DNA of 64,000 nt, taken from Aselliscus stoliczkanus (Eukaryota; Chordata; Mammalia; Chiroptera; Hipposideridae). Below, piece by piece: positions 36,186 to 47,085 of this stretch. The translations under genes were made by a program, and so were the position numbers. The stretch is from assembly GCA_033961575.1 (NCBI GenBank), contig CM066732.1:69602687-69666686 (forward strand). The letters run 5' to 3'. Every line of letters begins with the position of its first letter. Position 1 is the first letter of the stretch. The notes below the pieces were generated by a model. The model was not told where the DNA came from. It saw nothing but the letters and a program-made list of their open reading frames with translations, and did not search any database.

Positions 36186-36844
36186 TAGTAGTAAGTATTA
36201 TGGAAAATTAATCACACCTGGAGGCTTCCTTTGTACATTGATGTGTATCAAGTATAAAAGAGGAAATAATACATTTTCCCTAGTAGTCAAGAAAGGGTAG
36301 AAAAAAGACTATTATAATAGTAATAAATTGATAAGTCTGTAGGAAATTGTTATAGGAATTTTTAGAGGAAGAAATTCTTTACAGATCAGACTTCTGTGAA
36401 CAAGGAATTCATGTGTTGGTCTTTCAAGGTCATAAAAGATTTGCTTGAAGAGACATGAGAAAAAAGCTGAGGACAATGTTTACAAAATCAAGAGATGTGA
36501 AAGCACTAGTTTTATGTAGATAACAGCAGTTTGTTTATTATAATATATGTAAACTGAAATATTAAGGGAGAAATTAAGAAAGGCTGGATGATGTACAATT
36601 TGTTTAAGAAGTTAACCCTCAACCATTTAGGTATTATGGAACTAATATTTTAATATCTCTGAGGAGGAAGTAATATAATTTGAATGATATATTACAGAGT
36701 CTGGCAAATAAAAATTGAGTTATGTTAAATATTTGACTGCTGAAAAATTATTTGTAATAAAGCAAAATAACCGAGTAATAGTTTTATCATTTTATATTAG
36801 AGATGTCAGGATGTGAAGAGTGACACCTGATACGAGTTCAGAAA
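36186..36844. other. AT-rich spacer
   Basis: Nothing recognisable. Confidence 0.4.
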
Positions 36845-36855
36845 AATAATTTTTG

Positions 36856-36921
36856 GGCCGGCCGAGTGGCATGGTTCGGTCCCACATCTGAGGGCCAGTG
36901 ACACTGCCCTCAAAAAAAAAT
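36856..36921 (+). mobile_element. SINE with internal deletion, about 66 bp
   Basis: It keeps the GGGCCGGCCGAGTGGC head, the B box GGTTCGGTCCC and the ACTGCCCTC end plus A tail. It lacks about 35-40 bp covering the end of the D arm and the whole anticodon-like hairpin. The perfect 11-bp target duplication AATAATTTTTG is at 36845-36855 and 36922-36932. The junction falls at a short GGT/GGTT repeat found on both sides of the missing segment in full copies. Confidence 0.9.
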
Positions 36922-36932
36922 AATAATTTTTG

Positions 36933-39589
36933 AAAGATAGCTTGTGATTTTTAATCTCAATGATGAAACAAAGCATCAGATTGAAATTATAGATAGGTAG
37001 ATGGGCATTCGATTTGGGATATATTAAAGTTTAAAATTGGATTTGAGAAGTCAAGTCATTTGGAAATAGCACTCTAAAAACGGAATTCAGCATTGGCTAT
37101 TTTTAAAACTATAATAATCGTCCACAACCACATATGGTAGTTCAAAATATGAAATCAATAATAGGAGGACACATTTAGATTGGAGAAAAAGATGAGAGTG
37201 AAGGTCAAATATGAAGTAAGGATGTTGAGTAGGGATGCATAGAACAAGAAGTCAACATAGAAACCAAAAAGTCCTGTTATGTAAGAAAATCAGTACAACA
37301 GTAGTACAATCATGCCAAAAACTAAAAGACAGTTTTAAAAATGAGAAAGTAGCTAAAAATGTCAGAGACAAGAGATTGAGAAAGATTTGCATGTATAATC
37401 ATGCATGTACTCATATATAAACAAGATTTTCCACTATGAGATACCCATTTCCTTAAATAATCTAACAAGCAAATATTTGTTGAATCATGCCTATTAATTA
37501 TTTCTGCTAATTAATCATCTCTAGTAATTATTCCATTTGTATTAATTAGTTATCCAACAAAGATTTACAAACCATCTTTAATATCCATGTGGATTCTAGT
37601 TTGTCTCTTTATGTCAGAACATTGTTCTAAGAGTCAAGAGACTATTTTCTGCTAATAATTCACCATGTAGGTATGATAAGCCACTAAATCTGTCAGTGAA
37701 TTAGTTTCCTCTTTTTATTAAATACATTTGATTTCATTTATTAGAAACTATAATTTTATTACTTAAAATCTAGGAGTTAAAATTTCTTTTGCTATACCTA
37801 TAACTCAACTCTTCATTGCTTCTTTAGAAAGAATTAACATCTATTTTCACAGAGGCCATGCAATATATACCAAAATATACTCTTTTAATTTCTCTTCTAA
37901 CAATAGAAATTAGGGGGACTTACATTAATTTTATGTTAAGCATAATTCGCAGATGTACAAACACATCAAAAACACATGTAGAGTAATAATAATGTAAAAT
38001 ATATATTCTGCACTCAATTATTTTTTTAAAATTTCCAATGACTTTATTTTAAAACATGATAAACATTAAATCACTGAAAAATTATTTACTGTAAATAAAT
38101 GAATTTAAATGAAATAATGCACATTTTCAGAATTCATTTACTTTATATTATGTCACATTTGTGACACTGAAATGATAACTCTAATAAAGTTTAATTATAA
38201 AATCCATTTGAGCCATTTTAAAGGTTTTTGGATATCACATTAAATGGTTAAGCAAATTAAAGTTCAGTAATTCAATTTGCCTAAGAAAATAAGCTTGCTA
38301 AATTAATGCAGAGCTAACATAATTCTACTAAATAAGAAACAGTTTATAAGTTTTAATATAATCAACTGAAAGCTCATGTAATAAAAAGCTCCCTCCATCA
38401 GCATACTACTGAATTTTTTACCAAAAAAATAACCAAGTGTCTCTCAATTTTCTCTTAATCACTGATATAGTTAAACCTTTTTCACAGACATTCAGACCAA
38501 AATCTGAGTCTGAATCTAGAAAGGAGTCTTAGGAAAGTTCTAGTTTAATTTTAGTTGATAAATTTAAAACTACTCTCTGGTTTCGAAAATATCCCAATCT
38601 AGTCAGTAGACTCTAGAGGCTGGCACATCTACTGGAATTCAAAGCAGTTATATTTGTTTGTTGTATTCAAAACAACCCTCATTCTACATATTATTGAAAG
38701 GCAGAAGCAATAATTATTATATATCTAACTTTAAGGCTTATGAATGAACCTTTTATATTATCTATTTTTCTCTTCGTTAGGAAAATACAAGATATACCAA
38801 AATGTCTAGCCAACAAATTAAGGCTCACTACAAAGAATTACATACAGATTCATAAAAAAAATTTACTGAGGTTACTCATAAGTATGTCATCCTAACTCAC
38901 CCTAACAGAGACGAAGAGTTAGCAATTTACAGCTGTGTGTTTACCTTGATCATGAACTCTGTAAAATGAATATGAGTCCCTGATCTTCTGCAAAGACAAA
39001 GACATTACTGAAAATGTCCGTAATGACATGTTAAAATTTCTTGAACAATTTCCTTCACAGTTCAGTTTTCTTTCCATATTGTGGAATAGTTTTTTTTCAA
39101 CTAGAAACATTTCTCTAAAGAAAAATCCAATCATTACACGTGGCTTTGTGACTCACTGAGAGCAAATGTAAAGAAAAAAGACATGGCATGTTATGTAAAA
39201 TCATGGAATATAATATGCAAAATTACATTACAGTTACATCCAATCATTCATACATAAAGTAAAATGATTCTGGATATCCCTTAGGATAATTGTTAAAATC
39301 TATGTATCCAGCCTTATTCTAATCAAAACTGCATCAACTCCACACATATAATATTTGTATTATAGACATTATAGGATCAAATTATCCAATTGCTATGTGG
39401 ATAATAAAAAATGAGAATGAATGAAATTAAACTCTACTCTTTCATGTAAAACCTACCTATTTGGTTTGTACTCTGTGAATATACCAGAAGAGCTTTACAC
39501 AGAACCATATTTGCAATGCATCCATTAGTAAGAAGAGGTGATTTATTACACAGGTGAAATGCTGTTCCTCAGAAACCACAATGCTGGTA
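36933..39589. other. AT-rich spacer, about 2.7 kb
   Basis: No gene, RNA or nameable repeat was recognised. Short frames (37235-37420, 38919-39134) have no motif. Confidence 0.4.
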
Positions 39590-39770
39590 CGAAGTTCAGC
39601 TCCACCAGTTGTGTGATCCTGGGCAATAACGTCAACTTGTCTGTGACTCAGTTTCTCCACGTAGAAATAAAGGTAAGTGTTCCTATTATATAAGGTGTTA
39701 TGAGGCTTCAATGAGACAGTGCATATACAATGTTTGGAAGAGTGTCTGGCATATAGGAAATATTCAGTAA
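39590..39770 (+). mobile_element. MIR SINE
   Basis: The core is readable: CAGCTCCACCAGTTGTGTGA, TCCTGGGCAATAACGTCAAC, CTGTGACTCAGTTTCTCC, then GGCTTCAATGAGACAGTGCA and GTCTGGCATATAGGAAATAT. This is the order of the ancient mammal-wide MIR element. Confidence 0.85.
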
Positions 39771-40592
39771 GACTAGTCTTTTTATTGATTTGTATGAGTA
39801 AATTAGTAATAACAGTAAGCTTGAATTTGACCTTAACATACTTCCTATTTCATTGGTAATGAGAAAATATCTATGGTGTGTGTATGTATACACTCATTTT
39901 CAGAGAAACTTAAATTATTAATTTCAATTAATTTTGATGATATTCATATAATTAATTGTAACACTAAGAAAAATTAAACTTTACCTGTTAAAAATAATGA
40001 CTGTGTAAAACATAATTATATCAACGCAACCTTTTGTATTTCACAGAAGACAGGCTAGAGAGCATCGATGGGACATAGGGGGAGAAACAATACTAGAAAG
40101 AATTGGATTTCTGGGGATAAAAACCAGTTACAGCCTACCTGTAGGGTCTGGATTATATTTCTAAGATGTTAACATGAAGGTCAAAATCTCTTAGAGAGGC
40201 ACCATCATGACCTATCACTTTGGTAAATCCACAACAAGCAATAGACTCTTCGTTTCTATGGATTTTGCCATCACTGCATTCTTCTCAATATAATTTTAGT
40301 TGCTGTTTCTTAGGAGAAAACAGCAAAGAATGCTGATGTTTAAGATTATTTATTCAACTCAGGTGAGAAAAAAATGATAAACTCTTCCTGCCAGAATCCC
40401 TGTCACATTTACATCAACCCTGTCTCTATCTAAACAGAGAGTGCCCTGTACTACGATTCCATAAATTTCAAGTGGAAACATGCTTTTCAGTCTGTGTGAA
40501 CATTCCTGCATTATTTGTCATAATGGGCACGCTCATGGCCAGAAGTGAAACAAAGGATCACTTTTTATAGTGGCAAAAAGTGAGGGGAAAAA
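39771..40592. other. Spacer, no recognisable feature
   Basis: Nothing recognisable. Confidence 0.4.
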
Positions 40593-40607
40593 AAAATTAA
40601 ACATTTA

Positions 40608-40725
40608 GGGCCGGCCGAATGGCGCGGTGGTTAAGCGCTGGCTTAGGAAGCCAGTAGCCACGGTTCGGTCCCACATATGAGGGCCAGTGACACTGCCCTC
40701 AAACAAACAAACGAACAAAAAAAAG
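40608..40725 (+). mobile_element. Short SINE (GGCCGGCC head)
   Basis: A complete short form with A box, hairpin, B box GGTTCGGTCCC and end ACTGCCCTC, plus an AAAC-type tail. The perfect 15-bp target duplication AAAATTAAACATTTA is at 40593-40607 and 40726-40740. Confidence 0.93.
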
Positions 40726-40740
40726 AAAATTAAACATTTA

Positions 40741-42841
40741 AATGTCTAAACTTAGATTTATATGAATTCTTATGTTTTAAACTGTTATTTAAAATTTCTT
40801 CTACTGTCATGCGAGAAGGAGTAAGCATTTCAGGAGGGTTTAGAATAAGTTGTGTTGACAATAAAGTGAAAAATAGTGAAATTATATCATTAGACTTATG
40901 AATAGTGTCATTAGAATTTAGACACTATGGCTAATTCCTTCTTCAAATATATGATCTTGGTTTTCCTTCATTCATTGTTAAGCATATGATCATGATTTAA
41001 CTCAGACAGAGACTAGGAAAATATCTACCAAAAATCCACATCTGTAATTGGAGAACAGGGACAATATTTCTAAGTAAACTGTAACGTCATGATTTTGCAA
41101 GATACAACAGGATGGTGATTGTATAGAATCTCTATAGGCAATAAACAGATAGGTATACATTTATCACTGAAAATAAGCACTATTGTTGAATAAACTATTT
41201 AATGGCCAGCTGGCAGGTCAGCAGTATTTTTAAATAATTATTTACTAAACAGTGCATTTATTTACTTGAAAAAAATTACTAATTTAGTATTTATTTATTA
41301 AAAATATTTGTTTTTTTATTAGTGTCAGGTGTACAACCATAATTTAATATATATATATACTCAAAATCTTTGTCTTAGCAATTAAAATGGCTATATTTCA
41401 ATAAAATATAAAGATACAAAGGTGATATAAAATGTACTTCTAGACTGAAATAAAACTTCTGAATGTCAAAGAATAACAGAGAACTGTGAAGACAGAGAAA
41501 TTTTGGAGGAAAAAAGAACAGCGTAACATGAGAGACTAATCATTTATTAATAGAAATACTGAATGTGAATAATCAACAAGCAGAAATTCAAATAGGGATT
41601 ATGTTACAAATGTTAGTATAGTGACACAAGTTATAGAAAAAGAATTAAGCTGTTAGTATGATTACATATATTAGCACTTCCATAACAGAAAGTTTTAGCA
41701 CAGCTTGCTGTTTGAGATACCAATTCTATAGTGAAAGCTGCTTACACATTAAACAATACATGCTAACATAATTTTAAAATCAGCCATGGAGTTTGCATCA
41801 GTTGGAACCAAATGGAACCTCCTGGTAAAGTCTATAAAATTACTGAATACATGGCCAGAACTTATAAGATACGCCAATAATGTTATTCATAATTGTTACA
41901 AGCTATCAGAAAATCACCTGTCACTGCAAGAATATCTAGTTAGATAACTATATGCAATAGTATTCAAAATCATGGACATTTGAGTAAGATTACCAATCTT
42001 CATGCCTCTGCCATTTTCAATTTTAAAACCGAAAATAAGTTAGTTTTAGATAGTTTGTTGAGCATGCATTTTCATCCATAAATAAAATTAATGCTACATA
42101 TTCTATATGGGTGACAGATTTAATTCAATTAATGTACCTAAAACTGTTAGCATGATGTCTGTTGCATAAAATGACAGCTATTATTATAAAATAGAACAGG
42201 TGATATGAATGTAATGGAAAAATATTCAGTTAATAAAGTAAGAAATGGGCTGGGGTCCTGTCTTAACTCTTAATAACTATCTTAATTACATATCTTTATT
42301 GTGTAGATATAACCTTTATTTATAAAGGCAAATATGCAAACATTGGATTTTGGCTTAAGGAGTCTTTGATTAATACTGCTAAGTGAGATTTTCTAAGAAG
42401 AAAATGTCATGCTCAAAGAGCTAACAATGTGAGGAAAATAATGAAAAACTTCTACTGACTCAAACTCCTCAAGAAATCACTTTCTCAAAAAAAAAACAAA
42501 ACTTAGGTTGCCATAATAAGATATATGACTACTAAATTATATTTCATTTCAGATTGCTTATTATATGCCTAAGCCATTCCATTTTCTGCATTTTTTTTAA
42601 AAATCTGCAAAAAATATATACAATGACCCTACTGTTATGTATGGGGCAACAACACATAAAGCATTTTACCTTTTTAAAAAAATCCAGTACTTCAATTATT
42701 AGAAGTTTATATCAATATTTTATACATTTTGCAAGTAGAACCTGAGAAATGTTCCATTATAGAATTTCTTTATTTAAAGAAAAGCACCTATGGAAATTCA
42801 AATTTTTCAAGATGAAACAGATAGTTACTAGCAACTTTTTG
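40741..42841. other. AT-rich spacer with a possible L1 trace
   Basis: 41308-41365 (TTAGTGTCAGGTGTACAACC) may be a tiny antisense L1 3' end. Otherwise nothing was recognised in about 2.1 kb. Confidence 0.4.
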
Positions 42842-42852
42842 AAAAGTTTCTT

Positions 42853-43002
42853 GGGCCAGCTGAGTGGCTCAGTTGGTTAAGAGCTTGCTCAAGGGTGTGA
42901 GCTGAGCTCTGAGCAACAGCAGTTCAATCCCTAGCCTGGGCTGAGCTGCCACTGAGCTGCCAACAGGTGTCAGGATGGCTCAGCTAAAATTAAAAAAAAA
43001 TA
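42853..43002 (+). mobile_element. VES-like tRNA SINE
   Basis: The head GGGCCAGCTGAGTGGCTCAG, TTGGTTAAGAGC, B box GTTCAATCCC and CTGAGCTGCCAACAGGTG are followed by an A tail. The imperfect target duplication AAAAGTTTCTT / AAAAGTATCTA is at 42842-42852 and 43003-43013. The head is of the GAGTGGCTCAGTTGGTTAAG type shared with 53999-54640, not the GAGTGGCGCGGTGG type. Confidence 0.85.
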
Positions 43003-43013
43003 AAAAGTATCTA

Positions 43014-43647
43014 AAATACCAAGCTCTTGGCATTTTTTAGGTATATTCCATATGTAATAATATATAAATAGCAAATGTATGTATTTTCAATGACCTCTCT
43101 ATGGTGTAAAACAGAATATTACTATTACAAAAAAACAGCTAGTTATCAGTTTGACAAATATTATAGTTGACTACTTCGTGGCATATTATAATATCATACA
43201 AAACAATCCTCATTTAAAAATGATTCAGAAAAAGTAGGTAAGAACAAACAAGCATTTATACTTACATCATATCTATGTGAAAATCATTTGATACTCCCTT
43301 ATTTTTTTCTGTCCTCTCCATTTACTATTGTCCTCTCAATAGTTGAAAATCTATTATTTCACTTTTAAAACTTTTTCCAGCCTGCACATTTATTTTGCAT
43401 TTTCATCAGCAACACCCTCTTCCACTACCTTAAAATTTCATATCGTGCTTATTCCAATAATATTTGAGATTATTTTTAGTCTCTAACTTTTCAAGTTCTA
43501 ATTCACCTTAAATATAGATTCAAAACAAGTATTTCCATTTTATCTTTTTCATCATTTTATTTTTTCATTTGAGAATCTCTGACTGATTTTTGAGTATAAT
43601 TGTCAAGGTCCTGAATTATTTGGTCTCCATCTACCCTTCCAAGTATA

Positions 43648-43696
<49 letters not shown>

Positions 43697-44829
43697 CTTT
43701 TGCTATCTAAATATATGTGCTTGGGTGTGTGTCTACCACATACATATAGATGCATAAATATTATCATATATTTATATAGTATAAAATATTATTACATATT
43801 ATATAAATACACATATGTATGCATATATATGTTTACTGCAAATAAACTCAGGGTTATGGGCTTCGCTTTATCCCACATATACATGAATCATTCCCCATTG
43901 ATTTTTGTTCAAGTTTGTATATGAAGATAGTTTATTTTGTAAATTTCCTAATAGACATTTCTTCTAGTCTTTTGAATCTTTGGAATTAAATTAAATTAAA
44001 TCAAATGTTTTTATTTTAAGCATTTGAATCAAACTCTGGTTACTAGTTGAAAAATATTAATCACTCATTGTGATGCAAATCACAACCCATGAATGTATAA
44101 AAATTAATATACATATAAATCACTTTAAATATGAATTCTCACCTACATCTATTTCTAACAGTGATTAAATAAATGGATGAAGATTAGGCCACCTGCCACC
44201 AGAAACTACAAAACTGGAGAAAATATATGAAGCAAATGTATTCACATACTTGTAAACAAGAAGTTCACCTCTAAGGGAAAGGAAAAAGAGCATGTGAACA
44301 TCAGTCTGCCTGGCAAATTCCTAAGAATGATTAGTGGGTACCTATCAGGTGCTGGTAGTGGAGTGAATGTATAGTTATTGCATAATAGTTGTTTCTCAAC
44401 TTATATAGTGTGTAAATGGCTTTGCAACATCATCTGTATTTCAATATGGTTATTTCCCTCTTCCTTTTAAATGTGCACATAAGCTTGACATGCTATTACT
44501 TCTATTAACAACTCTGCTCTTTTATTGTACTCAATGTCTGACTTCTCTTTTCCAAACCTACTTATTATAAGTAGGTGTAAATCTATACTGCATTGCATCT
44601 GCTAATATAGTCATGCTTAAGCATGTACATATTGACCACATAGTTTAAATACATATGATTTCTTATTCCATTATCCAGATGTAGGACTTTTACCGATATC
44701 TTGGCAAGGGGAATATGTTAGTAGGAATATCTTATTATTTGTAAGTTTCATTGCAAAATATATTGGTTTTACAATATATTAATTAGAAAAAGGAGCATGT
44801 GGGTCTTTCTCCATGCTATGACAAACCAA
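43014..44829. other. AT-rich spacer with a tetranucleotide repeat
   Basis: Apart from the (TATC)n tract, no gene or nameable repeat was recognised. Confidence 0.4.
43648..43697. repeat. (TATC)n tetranucleotide microsatellite, about 12 units
   Basis: An uninterrupted ATCT/TATC tract of about 50 bp, likely to be highly polymorphic. Confidence 0.95.
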
Positions 44830-46061
44830 GAAGAAAAAATGTCTACTTACAGAGTAAACAATAGAAACACTGGACATAATATAAAATAGTTTGAAGATAT
44901 TGGACAACAAGAAGCATAGGATTTTTATAACTGAAAGAAGGGAAACAGGCTAAGTAATGTTATGGTTATGCAATATCTGCCTGGAGACAATTAGTAAACT
45001 GAAGTACAGGAAAGGGATCTCAAACAGAGGGCAGTAGCACTGATGCGTTTAGGAGAGATTAGAATATATGGACCAGAGACCTGGAGATGTAACACCCAGT
45101 CAGAATAAAAGCTCCTGAAATCCTGAAAAGAATCCAGGATTCTCCTGAATTAATTGCTAAATATCAAGCCAAATACATCTTGGGTAAAATTGTGTAAGGT
45201 CAGACGAATAGCAAACGTGATGAAGTAAATCAAATAATTCCCACAGCAAACAAAGAATTGAACAATATTTGAGCTCTGAACAGTCAGGGTAGAAAGTACT
45301 TGAAGAACACCAAGGCCATTTTGTAGAGACCTCAGAGGAGTCAAGCCTTACTAGTAGGGATTAAACTTGGCCAGAGATAAGGCTACCATAAACCTTCCCT
45401 AAGAGAGCATTAAAAATAAGCCCTAAAATGATAAAGCAGATCTTCAAGAAACTTAACTCCCCATGAAAAAAAATCCAAACTATTTGAATGTAAGAGTCAA
45501 TTTTCAGCACTCTGTAACACAAAATCATATGAGAATGCATAGGGAAATGTGACAAAATACCATGAGAAAGATATAGCAATAGCAAAAAAAGAATGATATA
45601 AGAAATGACAGATGTAATATATAAGGTATTTAAATCAGTATTATAAATATACATATGATCAATGATTTAAAAGAAAAAATGAAATGAGAAATAGAAAAAT
45701 TCTAGAGTTAAAAAAATATAACATCTGAAATTAAGATGTAATAGGTCAGATATTTAGAATAGATGAGACACTACAGAAGATCAGTAAACAAAGACCTGAC
45801 AATAGAAACTATTCAAACTGAAGCACTGACAGGAAAAAGACTAAGAAAAAAATTAAGAGAGCCTCAGTAACTGGTGGAACAATTCAAGTAATCTAACATT
45901 TGTGTAATTAAAGTCCTTGAAAAGTTTGAGGGAGACAGAAAAATATATTACATAAAACAGTAGTAAGAAATATCAACACTTGGTGAAAAATCTAAACCAA
46001 ACCAAGAAATTCAGAGATCCCTAGGCAGAATAAATACAAAAGCAACCAAAGCAAGGAAATA

Positions 46062-46213
46062 CAGTAAAACCTTGGATTACGAGTGACTTGGTTTGCGAGT
46101 ATTCCACAAGATGAGCAAACTTTCTAATACTTAACGTGGTAAATGAGCGATGTCTTGCAATACGAGTAGTTTGTTTCTGAAACAAATTATGCTCACGAAC
46201 CAAGGTATTACTG
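46062..46213. mobile_element. Tigger/pogo-like DNA transposon, 152 bp
   Basis: The ends CAGTAAAACCTTGG and CCAAGGTATTACTG form an imperfect terminal inverted repeat. TA lies on each side (46060-46061 and 46214-46215). The interior (GATTACGAGTGACTTGG, GCTCACGAACCAAGG) continues the imperfect complementarity. It is non-coding and non-autonomous. Confidence 0.82.
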
Positions 46214-46413
46214 TATACTAAAAGCATTGGAAACCAATGATATGATAAAATTTTTAAAAGGAGAGGAAAACATCATATTACATGCTGTGAAACAAAGAAA
46301 ATCACAAACATCAGAAATTGTGAAATATAAAAACAACGAAGTGAAACCTTTCAACTATCAAACTAATATTTTATATCTACTGAATATATCTTTCAAAAAT
46401 ATATGGTGACAGA

Positions 46414-46545
46414 TGTAGAGTTGACTTTTGGTGGTGAACACAATGCAATATACAGTTGATATATTATAGAACTGTATACTAGATACCTATATGTTTATTA
46501 ACCAATGTCACCCCAATAAGTTTAATAAACAAACTTTAAAAAGAC
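46414..46545 (+). mobile_element. L1 3'-terminal fragment within HAL1
   Basis: It contains GTTGACTTTTGGTGGTGAAC, CAATATACAGTTGATATATT and TTATTAACCAATGTCACCCC followed by AATAAGTTTAATAAAC. This is the same 3' subtype as 22200-22345. It separates HAL1 ORF1 sequence that reads on directly on both sides. Confidence 0.75.
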
Positions 46546-46984
46546 AATATACAGATTATTTTGCAATCAAACAAAAGTTGAAAGATTTTGTCAGCTGCCA
46601 ACTTACAATACTATATAATTTGACAGTTCTTCAGGCTGAGGAAATATGCCACAGGATGAATTTTCTTAAAAATGTATAAAAATGTCATAAATGGTAAACA
46701 TATAAATATAAAAGATAATTCTTTCATTTTAATGTATTAGAGAAGTAGATAACTTTTAATTTAAATCTAATTATAAACAATGTAATGTATGGGTATTGTA
46801 TAATAAATGTAAAACACATGGCAAAAAAATGAGAGGAGGCAAAAAGAACTCTACAGTTTTAAGCATCTTAGATTTTAAATAGTATAATACTATGTGCAGA
46901 TAGACTGAAAATTTAAAAATAAATCTAATAAATCATGGGGAAAACACTAAAAAACAACATGTGTATGTGTTTCTATATGTGCAG

Positions 46985-47085
46985 CTATAAAAAAGGCCAG
47001 ATACATAATTTGTGGGGTTCAAGAAAATAAAAATGCTGGGCCCTTTCTTTAATTCTTTTAAAAATTTTAATATAGTACTATTCTG
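46985..47085 (+). mobile_element. Unnamed old repeat, left part
   Basis: AAGGCCAGATACATAATTTG, TGGGGTTCAAGAAAATAAAA and ATGCTGGGCCC resemble a mammalian repeat that continues after the L1 at about 50315. The family was not named. Confidence 0.35.

Larger units (their letters stand above)
44830..46840 (+). mobile_element. HAL1 (half-L1) element with ORF1 remnant
   Basis: The ORF1-like part is followed across 45840-46640. The landmarks AGAGCCTCAGTAACTGGTGG and AACATTTGTGTAATTAAAG match the ORF1 RNA-binding region. AGATCCCTAGGCAGAATAAA follows. AATATATCTTTCAAAAATAT and then AGTTCTTCAGGCTGAGGAAA match its C-terminus. No reverse transcriptase part follows, consistent with HAL1. Frameshifts and stops are everywhere. 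A 152-bp DNA transposon and an L1 3' end are inserted in it. The 5' limit is uncertain. Confidence 0.7.
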
